From assembly GCA_937138625.1 (NCBI GenBank), contig CAKZPF010000007.1:1-64000 (forward strand): DNA of 64,000 nucleotides, read 5' to 3'. Of the stretch, positions 26,577 to 34,615 are shown one piece after another. This stretch comes from an uncultured Caulobacteraceae bacterium (lineage in GTDB: Bacteria > Pseudomonadota > Alphaproteobacteria > Caulobacterales > Caulobacteraceae). The notes beneath the pieces are model-generated. The model worked only from the letters and a program-made list of their open reading frames with translations. It searched no databases and had not been told where the DNA came from. The first letter of the stretch is position 1; the number at the start of each line of letters is the position of its first letter. A program made the translations under genes and the position numbers.

Positions 26577-27032
26577 TTATTGTGATTGTGCCGCCAGCGA
26601 CGGAAATTCAAAGCTGGCCACCAAACGCTTGTGCCACCATGGGCTTAGCCAACTTTCCACAGCCGCCCGCCCCCAATAGGCATGGGTCACTTTCCACTGA
26701 TGGCGACGGCGCCCCGTGACCAGGCCCAAATGCTTCACCCGCGCCCCCGGCGTCATGCGAAAGGCCAAAACCCGCCCCAATTCAATTTCTTGTCCCCGAC
26801 TGACAAAGTGCCGCCGCAAGCCACACAACAGAGGCTCGGCAGGGGTGGTCTCGTCCCATCGGGGGCTGTAGCGCGGCACCACCCAGGGCTCGTCGCCTTC
26901 GATGCTGCGCCACACGCCCCGCACAAGGCCCAAACAATCACAGCCCACACCTTTGATGCTGGCCTGATGCACATAGGGCGTGCCCACCCAGGCCAAGGCC
27001 TCGGCAGCAATGCGTTCGCGATCCACAGTCAT
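26577..27032 (-). CDS. GTA gp14, NlpC/P60-family tail peptidase
   Basis: A 151-aa cysteine peptidase of NlpC/P60 type. The catalytic Cys lies in GVGCDCLGLVRGVW and the His in VKHLGLVTG; the fold is the usual short phage version. In GTA and phage tails it locally opens peptidoglycan during DNA delivery. The ATG overlaps the gp13 stop (ATGA), so translation is coupled. Confidence 0.94.
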   Translation of the reverse strand: MTVDRERIAAEALAWVGTPYVHQASIKGVGCDCLGLVRGVWRSIEGDEPWVVPRYSPRWDETTPAEPLLCGLRRHFVSRGQEIELGRVLAFRMTPGARVKHLGLVTGRRRHQWKVTHAYWGRAAVESWLSPWWHKRLVASFEFPSLAAQSQ

Positions 27033-27922
27033 CAGGCGCTCTGCGAGCCCCCGTCATTGTGCTCGCCCGCCCGCGGGGCTGACAGGATAAAATCATCGCC
27101 GGGCATATGGGGAAACCCACGGAAATTCTGAATGTTGTTGAATTTGTCCCTACAGGTTTTCAGGCACTTGTCGCAGCCCGCTATGATTTCAAAGCCATCG
27201 CCCAGCTGGACGCTTTCATCCGGCTCGGAGTGCACATGCACCTCGTGGACGCCATCGCGTACCCGATGCACACTGACGACGTGGTCTTGACCAACATTAT
27301 CACCCGTGCCCCAGGTTAACGTGCCCCGGTCAAACCAGCCTGCGGCAAAGGCCGCCAAACCGCTGACCACAAAATGCCGAGGGCCCAGTATGGCCGTCAC
27401 CGTACCCGAAGCCGACAGCGCTTCATCCGCCAAGTCCACGCCACAACGCCCATCACCCAATGTGGCATCACAGTCCCGCCCATAAACGCGCCCCATGGGT
27501 TTGGCCAAAGCCGCCATGGGCCCCTCGAGCTCGGCAACAAAGCGACCGTCATCCTCGTTTAGCTTAGCAAGGGTTTGGGTGTGCAGATGCACGCGATCGG
27601 CAGGCGCTTGCCAATCCACCACCCATTCTTGAACTTCGGCCCCCAAATACAAACCGTTGCGCAAATCCTCAGCACTCAAGCCCTCGTCCTGCACCGCCCC
27701 CTGCACAGCCCCCAGCCCTGCGGCCAAACCCAATTCGCTCTCCAGTTCACCGGCTTGCAACCCTGTGTTGGCCTTGCAGGTGACCCCCTCGATGGTCAGG
27801 TCCTGATCGTGATCCGTAAAGCCCATGACCACACCATCACGGCGGGTGATCAGCCAGCACCGACACAGGCTGGTCGCACCACTTTCAAGTTTGGCCTTTA
27901 AGCCACTGGGTATCTGGCGCAT
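27032..27922 (-). CDS. GTA gp13, DUF2163/BR0599-family baseplate protein
   Basis: A 296-aa protein of the phage BR0599 (DUF2163) family. The cysteine-bearing C-terminal signature is clear: GRDCDATLGDGRCGVDL, then CDKCLKTC and NFRGFPHMPGDDFI. In the RcGTA particle this protein is part of the distal tail hub and carries an iron-sulfur cluster, which the conserved cysteines fit. The chosen ATG (27922, MRQIPSGLKAKLE) removes an implausible 37-residue extension that runs into gp12. Confidence 0.93.
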   Translation of the reverse strand: MRQIPSGLKAKLESGATSLCRCWLITRRDGVVMGFTDHDQDLTIEGVTCKANTGLQAGELESELGLAAGLGAVQGAVQDEGLSAEDLRNGLYLGAEVQEWVVDWQAPADRVHLHTQTLAKLNEDDGRFVAELEGPMAALAKPMGRVYGRDCDATLGDGRCGVDLADEALSASGTVTAILGPRHFVVSGLAAFAAGWFDRGTLTWGTGDNVGQDHVVSVHRVRDGVHEVHVHSEPDESVQLGDGFEIIAGCDKCLKTCRDKFNNIQNFRGFPHMPGDDFILSAPRAGEHNDGGSQSA

Positions 27923-27923
27923 C

Positions 27924-28553
27924 TCAACCTCGGATTTCTTGAAGGGGAATGGAGACAAACCGGCCACTCGAAAACGCCTCGATAGCCGCATCCAAATGGG
28001 GCGTGTCAAAGCGCACGGGCGTGTCAAAGCCAAACCCCGCCGTCACCGCCAGCCCCGCCCCCGGCGCGGCATCAAAGGTGATGACACCCGTCGTGGTGTC
28101 GACAGCATAATCCGCCGCATCGGCCGTCACGCCATCAACCGCCACCTGCACCGTGCCCGCCACGGGCTTGGTGATGGCGCGCGCCACACTGCCCGCTCCA
28201 TCACCATAGGTCTTTTGCAGCTGAAAAGTCGTAGTGCTGCCGTCACCAGTGCCCAAACTTTGGTCTGTGGCCGCTACCGTGCCCGACGGCATACAGCTTT
28301 GGTGATCCGCAGGGTCGCGAAAGCGAAAACCGTGCATTTGCCCCGATCGCGCCTCGAAGAACGCGATAACCGTGTGCAAATCGTCCAAAGTCTTCAACCC
28401 CACCCCAACATTATACCGCCGCAAGCCCTGCGCCAGGCGCACATTGCGCACTTCATAGCCAGACGACAGCCGCACAATTTCGGTCTCGCGCACGGGCCCA
28501 CCCGACGACCCAAAGCCAATGGCCACCGGAAAGCGAATATCATGAAACGCCAT
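27924..28553 (-). CDS. GTA gp12, distal tail protein (DUF2460/TIGR02217 family)
   Basis: A 209-aa protein starting MAFHDIRFPVAIGFGSSGGP, a typical GTA gp12 N-terminus, and ending with GRFVSIPLQEIRG. It forms the distal tail adaptor linking tube and baseplate. The start at 28553 lies inside the 3' end of gp11 (16-bp overlap). A GTG 5 codons upstream is possible but unneeded. Confidence 0.93.
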   Translation of the reverse strand: MAFHDIRFPVAIGFGSSGGPVRETEIVRLSSGYEVRNVRLAQGLRRYNVGVGLKTLDDLHTVIAFFEARSGQMHGFRFRDPADHQSCMPSGTVAATDQSLGTGDGSTTTFQLQKTYGDGAGSVARAITKPVAGTVQVAVDGVTADAADYAVDTTTGVITFDAAPGAGLAVTAGFGFDTPVRFDTPHLDAAIEAFSSGRFVSIPLQEIRG

Positions 28554-28567
28554 CTCCACGCCCCCCA

Positions 28568-29122
28568 CTACAGACTGCGTTGCCCCAGGCGCGTGGCCCG
28601 GGCCAAACTGGCAGCGATTTGTTGCTCGGACCGCACAAGCCCTTGAGCATCCGTGCCCGGCGGCAGGTGCAAATTCACCACAATCGGCCCCGCCGATGGG
28701 GTCTGGGCTTGAACCTCACCCGTGCCATGGGGCACGAACAGCTCCGGCCCGCGTTCCCCCACCAAATAGGCTCCACCCGCCGTCACCGGGCCACCACCCG
28801 CACGCGCGCCTGAAAAAATCGGCAGATTGCCCAGACCTTGCTCAAACACCTTGGTCAAAGGCCCGCTGACATAGCGCTCGATGGCCACCTGCGACAGGCT
28901 GCGCACCACAGACGCCGCCATATCTCGGAAACTCAGCTCCCCGTCCTTGGCCGCTCGTGCCAGGGTGCTGGAAATGCTTTTGCCCGTACGCTCAAAGGCG
29001 CGCTGCAACGACTCCGCCGCCTCCCGCCCCGGGCCTTCGGCCAATTGGCGCAGCGCCTCAGCATCGCTCTGAAGATCAAGCCCTAACCCTCGATTTTCAC
29101 CATCATAATTCGACTCTGTCAT
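28568..29122 (-). CDS. GTA gp11, short tail tape-measure protein
   Basis: A 184-aa protein. It has a helical N-terminal half with SLQRAFERTGKSISSTLARAA and a central hydrophobic/amphipathic stretch. The GTA tape-measure C-terminal part includes GGPVTAGGAYLVGERGPELF, a signature shared with many phage tape-measure tails. It is shorter than the RcGTA protein as I remember it (about 220 aa). The ATG shares one base with the TGA of the upstream chaperone gene (TGATG). Confidence 0.92.
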   Translation of the reverse strand: MTESNYDGENRGLGLDLQSDAEALRQLAEGPGREAAESLQRAFERTGKSISSTLARAAKDGELSFRDMAASVVRSLSQVAIERYVSGPLTKVFEQGLGNLPIFSGARAGGGPVTAGGAYLVGERGPELFVPHGTGEVQAQTPSAGPIVVNLHLPPGTDAQGLVRSEQQIAASLARATRLGQRSL

Positions 29123-29316
29123 CACGTCTCATCCGGAAATTTTTGCATTAAACCCTCAAGATCACCGCGCGTCAGCACCGGACTCACCTCTGACCCAACC
29201 AGGGCTTGCCACTCGCGCACACTCAGGGCCCAAAAGGCCTGCGGCGACAGCCCCAAGCGCCAACAGGCCAGCCGCAAAGCGGCACGCCACTGCTCGCCAT
29301 CCTGGTGTTGGCTCAA
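29122..29316 (-). CDS. GTA gp10.1-type tail assembly chaperone (small)
   Basis: A 64-aa protein, WRAALRLACWRLGLSPQAFWALSVREWQAL, matching the small phage tail assembly chaperone family found between gp10 and gp11 in GTA clusters. The start is a TTG overlapping the gp10 stop (TTGA). The TTG is supported by the family's conserved N-terminus and the tight coupling. It is easily missed by gene finders. Confidence 0.85.
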   Translation of the reverse strand: MSQHQDGEQWRAALRLACWRLGLSPQAFWALSVREWQALVGSEVSPVLTRGDLEGLMQKFPDET

Positions 29317-29606
29317 GACGCGGCCTCAAACGCAGCCACAAGTGCTGCCGCCGCCTCTTTCAAGGTCATATTGGGCAGGGTCCCCTCAGGTGCCCGGCCG
29401 CCCCCACGCAACACGGCCCCGACCATGGCCTGGACCTCTTGCGCCGATAGGGTTTGGAAGCGAGCTCCCAAGGCCTCAGTGCCCGAAACACCCAGCAAAC
29501 CTTCGATCTCGGCCAAGGCCCCCAGGGTCAGGCAAACCACATGGACCTCATTGCCCAACCGTACGGCCACTTCGCCACGGGCTGTGTTCACAGCTTGCGG
29601 TCCCAT
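29313..29606 (-). CDS. GTA gp10, tail tube/tape-measure chaperone
   Basis: A 97-aa protein of the GTA gp10 family (NTARGEVAVRLGNEVHVVCLTLGALAEIE). It belongs with phage tail assembly chaperones that act with gp10.1 in tail length control. The ATG overlaps the gp9 stop. It is normal in length. Confidence 0.9.
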   Translation of the reverse strand: MGPQAVNTARGEVAVRLGNEVHVVCLTLGALAEIEGLLGVSGTEALGARFQTLSAQEVQAMVGAVLRGGGRAPEGTLPNMTLKEAAAALVAAFEAAS

Positions 29607-30013
29607 CAGTCGGCCACGAAGCTCAGTTGCCCTGCCGCAACCAAGGTCATGGCAAAGGTGGCCTCGCCATCAAAATCCCCAGCATAATCCAGATTGCTGA
29701 CCTGAAAGGGGCCCGTGATCACACCAAAATCCGGAAGGGTCAGGGAAAAATTTGGTGCCGTGCCCTCGAAAAAGGCCGTGCGCACCAAGGCATCTGACGC
29801 CGCATCCCGAAAGATCCCCGCCCCCGTCACCGTGGCTGACTTCACGCCCGCCCCCGCCAACAGCTCGCGCCAAGCCCCGCTCGAGTCTGAATCTGTCGCG
29901 TCCACCGTTTTGGCATTCAACGAAATCGTTCGTGCCCGCAGCCCGGCCACACTGACATAGCCGCTGCCATCATATATTTTCACCAGGACATCCCGTCCCT
30001 TTTGCGCACTCAT
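29606..30013 (-). CDS. GTA gp9, major tail tube protein
   Basis: A 135-aa protein beginning MSAQKGRDVLVKIYDGSGY. It has the usual tail-tube pattern TISLNAKTVDATDSDSSGAWREL and AGIFRDAASDALVRTAFFEG. It polymerises into the tail tube. The ATG at 30013 was chosen over upstream in-frame codons because it gives the family's start and ends the overlap with gp8. Confidence 0.94.
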   Translation of the reverse strand: MSAQKGRDVLVKIYDGSGYVSVAGLRARTISLNAKTVDATDSDSSGAWRELLAGAGVKSATVTGAGIFRDAASDALVRTAFFEGTAPNFSLTLPDFGVITGPFQVSNLDYAGDFDGEATFAMTLVAAGQLSFVAD

Positions 30014-30015
30014 CT

Positions 30016-30435
30016 TCAGGCCTCGCTTTCTTGTTCCGTGACAATTCTGATCCGCATCACACCCTGCTGCGAGCGGCCATCCCGCCCGCGAAAACAATCG
30101 CGATACCGCACCTGCTGGTTGATCACCGTGGCACCGCTAACCAGCAAACTGCTGGTTTCAATAACTGCCGCCATAGCGGCCTGGGCGGCGCGCACCTCGG
30201 CAGCGCCTTGGTACTTCGACAGCAACCTCAAGGTAAAAATGTGCTCTTCCAGGCCGCCGCCATCGGCAGGCACGGGGCGACTTTCCGCCGCTTCCACCAC
30301 CACCAGGGGCGTGATCACTTCACGCGGCGGCACATCATAAATGCGCGCGGGATCCCCCAAGGCCGCCTTGACGTCGGCATCTGATCGCAAAACCGCCACC
30401 AAGGCCGCCTGCACGTCATAGACAACACCGCTCAT
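30016..30435 (-). CDS. GTA gp8, tail terminator (DUF3168 family)
   Basis: A 139-aa DUF3168 protein (MSGVVYDVQAALVAVLRSDADVKAALGDPARIYDVPP...). It is the tail terminator or head-tail joining protein in GTA particles. ATG 30435 overlaps the last bases of gp7. The longer frame upstream lies within gp7 and has no support. Confidence 0.93.
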   Translation of the reverse strand: MSGVVYDVQAALVAVLRSDADVKAALGDPARIYDVPPREVITPLVVVEAAESRPVPADGGGLEEHIFTLRLLSKYQGAAEVRAAQAAMAAVIETSSLLVSGATVINQQVRYRDCFRGRDGRSQQGVMRIRIVTEQESEA

Positions 30436-30749
30436 TGGGCCGCTCCCTGACATGACAAGCGCAGATAGCGATTGCTGAGGTCCACAGGCGTGACCGCTTG
30501 GATATATAGATCCTGCCCCGCCAGACGCACCCGCCACCCCGGGGCCACATCGGCACGATGACGAATGGTGATCTCATATTGCGTTTGGCTGAGGTCGCGG
30601 CCCGTGTTCGTGATCGTCTGCGGTGCCGTGGGCTCAACCGCGGCCCACACAAAACCCATACTGGTCAGGCTCAGACTGCGGCCGCCGGCGGCGTCTTCAA
30701 CCTCGACCGGAGCCATCAGCTGCACACGATGCTTCAACTGGCCAATCAT
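30432..30749 (-). CDS. GTA gp7, head-tail stopper/adaptor
   Basis: A 105-aa protein of the phage head-tail joining (SPP1 gp16/HK97 gp7-like) family. It begins MIGQLKHRVQLMAPV and contains FVWAAVEPTAP and ITIRHRADVAPGWRV. The ATG overlaps the gp6 stop (ATGA). Confidence 0.93.
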   Translation of the reverse strand: MIGQLKHRVQLMAPVEVEDAAGGRSLSLTSMGFVWAAVEPTAPQTITNTGRDLSQTQYEITIRHRADVAPGWRVRLAGQDLYIQAVTPVDLSNRYLRLSCQGAAQ

Positions 30750-31312
30750 AGCCGCACCTGCCGAAAGGGCGCGATCAGCATCTCGACATCGACATCCAGA
30801 CCTGGTGCCTTTTCGTCCCCGCGATGCTCATAGGCCGCTGCCAACAGACGCAACAACGCCTGACGCAAAGGCGCGGGCACATCCTCCGGCTCCACCCCGA
30901 ACCCAGCGGTGTAATCGAGCTCAATGCCACCTTTCAGGCGTTGCGGAGCAGGCAAACCCGAGCCCGAGACCGCAAACACCGCCCCATTCAGCCCCGTCAG
31001 CACCAGATACGCATCAGATCCAACAATCGTTTCGGCATTGGATGTGTCTTTGTACCGCAAAGCACTGACTGCGCCCAAAGGCTGCAGACTGGGGCTCAAC
31101 ATGCGCGGATCGCGCCCCAAACCATCAAAACGCTCGCGCACCTGGCGATGAATCAAAGCCAGCCCCAAACGCGCCTCCAAATGCTGGCGCACCTGCACGA
31201 TCATCTCGGTGATCAGACTGTCGTCATCGCTGTGGTCCACCCGCAGATGGGCCTTGGCCTCGGACAGGCTCAGGGGCTCTGTCGCCGGCGGGCTCAGTTC
31301 CGTCATGCTCAT
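30746..31312 (-). CDS. GTA gp6, head-tail connector (adaptor)
   Basis: A 188-aa protein of the phage gp6-like/YqbG connector family, with LSLSEAKAHLRVDHSDDDSLITEMIVQVRQHLEARLG and C-terminal ALLRLLAAAYEHRGDE. I chose the ATG at 31312, which has AAGG about 8 nt upstream; the ATG at 31306 is also possible. A longer frame would read through the terminator hairpin between gp5 and gp6. Confidence 0.93.
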   Translation of the reverse strand: MSMTELSPPATEPLSLSEAKAHLRVDHSDDDSLITEMIVQVRQHLEARLGLALIHRQVRERFDGLGRDPRMLSPSLQPLGAVSALRYKDTSNAETIVGSDAYLVLTGLNGAVFAVSGSGLPAPQRLKGGIELDYTAGFGVEPEDVPAPLRQALLRLLAAAYEHRGDEKAPGLDVDVEMLIAPFRQVRL

Positions 31313-31339
31313 GATCTTGCCTTTTGGATAATGGAAAAA

Positions 31340-31370
31340 GGGCTCCCCCAGCCCCATACCAGGGGAGCCC
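31340..31370 (-). terminator. Intrinsic terminator inside the GTA cluster, between gp5 and gp6
   Basis: On the minus strand GGGCTCCCC (31370-31362) and GGGGAGCCC (31348-31340) form a perfect 9-bp GC-rich stem with a 13-nt loop. TTTTT (31339-31335) follows at once. It lies 14 bp after the capsid stop and before the gp6 ribosome binding site. This is the canonical form of an intrinsic terminator. It would cut expression of the adaptor and tail genes unless transcription is anti-terminated. Confidence 0.85.
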
Positions 31371-31384
31371 ACACACGCCCCCGC

Positions 31385-32623
31385 TTAGGACGCTGCGAAC
31401 TTCAACAGCTTGATGGCGTCAAAGTTCTGCACACCCCCGCCCACACGCTTGGTGGTGTAGAACAGCACATAGGGCTTGGCCGCATAGGGATCGCGCAAGA
31501 TGCGAATGCCCGCACGATCAACAATCAGATAGCCCTGCTGGAAATCACCAAAGGCGATCGAGAAGCTATCGCTGTCGATATCCGGCATCTCCTCGATCTC
31601 GGTCACGGGATAGCCCAACAAGGTGGACGGCGACCCCGCATTCAAACCCGGCTGCCAGATGTAATTGTCATTGGCATCTTTGAACTTCCGCACCACCGAA
31701 GCCGTGCGCCGGTTCATCACAAAGCGCGCATTGGGTCGGAACTGGGCCTTGGGCGCAAAGATCAAATCAATCAAGGCATCCGCCGGATCACTGCTGGCAA
31801 AGGCCCCATCAGCGCCCGTGGCGATATAGCCAATTTTATCCCAAGCGTGCGAGGCCTCGGCCACCGTTGTGTAGCTCAGAAAGCCCTTTGGCTTGTTGGT
31901 GCCATTCCCGGAAACGAAGGCCGCCGTTTCTTGTGCCGCAAAGGTCTGGCGCAGCTCATCGGCCAGCCATTCATCAATGTTGACAAAGGCGTCATCAATA
32001 ATGGTCGGCGTCGCCGCCGGCATGGCGTAAAGCTCAGCGGTTGGAAACTCGATCATGCTCAGGGTCGGGCTGTCGGTGGTGGTGCGGCTATCGGTTTCCG
32101 CCACCCAACCATAGGTCATGCCCCCCAGGCTCACCGGTTTTTTGTAAGTGGTGGTGCCCACCTGGCGCACACTGGCAATCTCACGCATGGGCGAAATTTC
32201 TTTCAGGCGCATGTCGATCAAACGTTCAGTTTCAGAAGGCACCACATACCCACCATCCGGATCAGACCCCGCCGACAGGGCCTTTTGCTCGAAATGCCCC
32301 AGGCCGCTGATATCGCCCTTGCGCAAATACTGGTCCCATGCGGCTTTGTGCTCGCTGGGCATATCCGCCCAAGCGGACTTGCCCTCCAATTGGGGGCGGC
32401 TGTTGTCGCGATGCATGCGGTCCAGGCGGGATTTGGTCTCGGTGACGGCACTGTCGATACGTGAAAGTTTTTCTTCCAACAGCGGATCGACACGACCCGT
32501 GTTCTCGAGGTTGCGCAGACGGGCTTCATTTTCCGCCTTAAAGGCCTCGAAAGCCGCCATCATTTCATGCATAGCGGCACGCTGCCCCGCAGAGGCGGCA
32601 GCGGTTTTCTTTTCCATACTCAT
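31385..32623 (-). CDS. GTA gp5, major capsid protein (HK97 fold)
   Basis: A 412-aa HK97-type capsid protein. Residues 1-110 are a charged coiled-coil delta/scaffold domain (MMAAFEAFKAENEARLRNLE) removed by the gp4 protease. The mature part has the family's DGGYVVPSETERLID and ISPMREIASVRQVGTT, and ends DAIKLLKFAAS. A strong AGGGAGA site precedes the ATG at 32623. It is followed directly by an intrinsic terminator, so it is probably the most abundant cluster transcript. Confidence 0.96.
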   Translation of the reverse strand: MSMEKKTAAASAGQRAAMHEMMAAFEAFKAENEARLRNLENTGRVDPLLEEKLSRIDSAVTETKSRLDRMHRDNSRPQLEGKSAWADMPSEHKAAWDQYLRKGDISGLGHFEQKALSAGSDPDGGYVVPSETERLIDMRLKEISPMREIASVRQVGTTTYKKPVSLGGMTYGWVAETDSRTTTDSPTLSMIEFPTAELYAMPAATPTIIDDAFVNIDEWLADELRQTFAAQETAAFVSGNGTNKPKGFLSYTTVAEASHAWDKIGYIATGADGAFASSDPADALIDLIFAPKAQFRPNARFVMNRRTASVVRKFKDANDNYIWQPGLNAGSPSTLLGYPVTEIEEMPDIDSDSFSIAFGDFQQGYLIVDRAGIRILRDPYAAKPYVLFYTTKRVGGGVQNFDAIKLLKFAAS

Positions 32624-32637
32624 TGTTCAGGATCTCC

Positions 32638-33123
32638 CTAGTTTTGATGCGCCCACTGCGCGGTCTGTGCGGCCAGCTGATCGCTTGCCACCTCGCCACC
32701 GAACCGCGACACGCGGGCCTGCGGCAGCATGGGAAAGGTCACCAACGACACCTCCCACAACTCCAATTTCGTCAAATACCGAAGCCGCCGGGTGTCATCC
32801 TGGCGACTGCCGTGCACCCGATAGCCAATGGACAACCCATCCAAGGCCCCCGCCTGCACCAAGCGCGCGGCCAACCGCCCACGGCTCGTGTCCGTAAAGA
32901 CCCGCCCCACGACATAAAGGCCGTGATGATCTTCATAGATATCGGTCCAGACGCCAATGGGCTCGTCAGGCTCGTGCTGGTACAGCATTTTCACGCCCCC
33001 AGCGCCCACCAGCGCCACACTGTCGCGAAAGGCCCCGGCCACCACGACGTCATCATTCAAATCCCTCAGCCCAAATACCGAGGCATAGCCCTCGACCACC
33101 AGGCCAGACCGCAACTCATCCAT
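32638..33123 (-). CDS. GTA gp4, prohead maturation protease
   Basis: A 161-aa HK97-type (U35) prohead protease. It has GYASVFGLRDLNDDVVVAGAF, the histidine block LYQHEPDEPIGVW, and the serine block DGLSIGYRV. It cleaves the gp5 scaffold domain. It is 14 bp upstream of the capsid gene. Confidence 0.95.
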   Translation of the reverse strand: MDELRSGLVVEGYASVFGLRDLNDDVVVAGAFRDSVALVGAGGVKMLYQHEPDEPIGVWTDIYEDHHGLYVVGRVFTDTSRGRLAARLVQAGALDGLSIGYRVHGSRQDDTRRLRYLTKLELWEVSLVTFPMLPQARVSRFGGEVASDQLAAQTAQWAHQN

Positions 33124-33151
33124 AGATTTTGTCTCTTGTGATTATCAGGCC

Positions 33152-33406
33152 TCAGCGGGCCTCTAGCTTTCGTTCAATCCGCGCCAAGCTTTCGCGCGCT
33201 TGGCGGGCTTGTTCCTCAAGACGCGCCAGGCGCTCGGCTACCAAATGCTGGGACGCCACTTGCGCCTCCAGACCCTCCAGCCGCGCCCCGGCTCGGCCCG
33301 CCCAAATCAAGGCGCTGGCGGTCTGAATGGCCATGGCAAACAACAGCGCCAAAGACACCTGCCGACTGATACGCCAGGTGATCTGTGGGGATTGGGTCAA
33401 CATCAT
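33152..33406 (-). CDS. GTA gp3.5-type small membrane protein
   Basis: An 84-aa protein with one N-terminal transmembrane segment (VSLALLFAMAIQTASALIWA) and a C-terminal coiled coil (LEGLEAQVASQHLVAERLARLEEQARQ, partial). A small gene occupies this place between portal and protease in other GTA clusters; its role is unknown. The ATG at 33406 overlaps the portal stop, and a second ATG lies at 33403. Confidence 0.8.
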   Translation of the reverse strand: MMLTQSPQITWRISRQVSLALLFAMAIQTASALIWAGRAGARLEGLEAQVASQHLVAERLARLEEQARQARESLARIERKLEAR

Positions 33407-34587
33407 GACGCCCCGTCACCCGCGTCCAAACCGGCCATCCGGCGACGTTCCTCGTCGCTCAGAAAAGTTGCTGCCGCCAAGCGCGCCCACAGGGCCTCGC
33501 GTTCTGCTGACAACGCCGTGACCTCATCCAGATCACAATGCACACTCAGGCCCGAAAACCGCGTGCCCAACCAAGCCGTCAGCATGCGCGCGGTTTTCTC
33601 GGCCAAGGGCACAGCCGTTTGCCGCCAAAAGGCCACCTGAGCCTCGCGGAAATTGGCATAGGTGTTGTCGCCCGGAATGCCCAACAGCATGGGCGGCACG
33701 CCAAAGGCCAAGGCGATCTCACGCGCCGCGGAATTCTTGGCCTGCATAAAATCCATGTCGGATGGGCTCATGGACATGGGTTTCCAATCCAACCCCCCAT
33801 CCAGCAACACCGGCCGGCCCGCGTTCTGGGGTCCCGTGTGCGCGTCCTGAAGCTCGGACTTCAAGCGATCAAATTGCTCGGCGGTCAGGTGCTCAGCCCC
33901 CTCACGCCCACTGTAGACCAAAGCCCCTGATGGCCGCGCCGCATTATCAAGCAAGGCCTTGTTCCACGCGCCGGATGCATTGTGGATATCAATGGCAAAG
34001 GCTGCGGCCTCAAGGGGGGAAAAACCATAATGATCATGGGCGGGGTGAAACAGCTTCAGGTGCAACACCGGCAAAAACCCATCCCCATCCCGGGTCAATT
34101 TGATGGACCGCCCCCCGACACTGTACTCATAGCCCTGCGGCCAACCTTGCGCCCCGGGAATGACCTTCATCCGGTCGGGCCGCAACACATAAAGCTCGCC
34201 GTGCCCATCCCCCAAATCCGAATATTCCAAATAGGCATTGCCCGCCGTTTGCAAAAACCCATACGCGGCCTCGAAATAATCGCGGCCGCCTTGCTCGGGG
34301 TTGGGGCGGGCCAACAGCTGGGCCACCGGGTGCTGATCGTCCCGGCGTTTGTTGATGCGCACCTCCAGCGGAATGCTGGCGGCGGCCTCCGCGACCATGC
34401 GAATACACCGATAGGCAATGGCATTTTTCGCAAACCCCTCGCGCGCCAAAGCCTCGTAGTCCCGCGGCGTCCACACGGGCCGCCCCACACTGTGCACCGA
34501 GACCAGAGCCTGGCTTTGGCTTTTCTGCTCGGCCAGTCCACGCCCGCCCGGCTTCACCCGATTGATGACCGTCTGCCAAAAGGCCAT
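33403..34587 (-). CDS. GTA gp3, portal protein (HK97 type)
   Basis: A 394-aa phage portal protein with TPRDYEALAREGFAKNAIAYRCIRM (opening, in two parts), LARPNPEQGGRDYFEAAYGF, FSPLEAAAFAIDIHN, and GVPPMLLGIPGDNTYANFREA, all typical of the family. The ATG at 34587 was chosen because GGGGAGGGCGAC directly precedes it. The frame upstream of it overlaps the gp2 end without such a site. It forms the DNA channel at the head vertex. Confidence 0.95.
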   Translation of the reverse strand: MAFWQTVINRVKPGGRGLAEQKSQSQALVSVHSVGRPVWTPRDYEALAREGFAKNAIAYRCIRMVAEAAASIPLEVRINKRRDDQHPVAQLLARPNPEQGGRDYFEAAYGFLQTAGNAYLEYSDLGDGHGELYVLRPDRMKVIPGAQGWPQGYEYSVGGRSIKLTRDGDGFLPVLHLKLFHPAHDHYGFSPLEAAAFAIDIHNASGAWNKALLDNAARPSGALVYSGREGAEHLTAEQFDRLKSELQDAHTGPQNAGRPVLLDGGLDWKPMSMSPSDMDFMQAKNSAAREIALAFGVPPMLLGIPGDNTYANFREAQVAFWRQTAVPLAEKTARMLTAWLGTRFSGLSVHCDLDEVTALSAEREALWARLAAATFLSDEERRRMAGLDAGDGAS

Positions 34588-34615
34588 GTCGCCCTCCCCT
34601 TCATTTTCATCATCT

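Noticed and set aside
22953-32464. Long plus-strand open frames opposite GTA genes, up to 546 aa
   Set aside because: They lie fully opposite recognised GTA genes, are low-complexity in Arg, Pro, Gln and His, and have no start signals.
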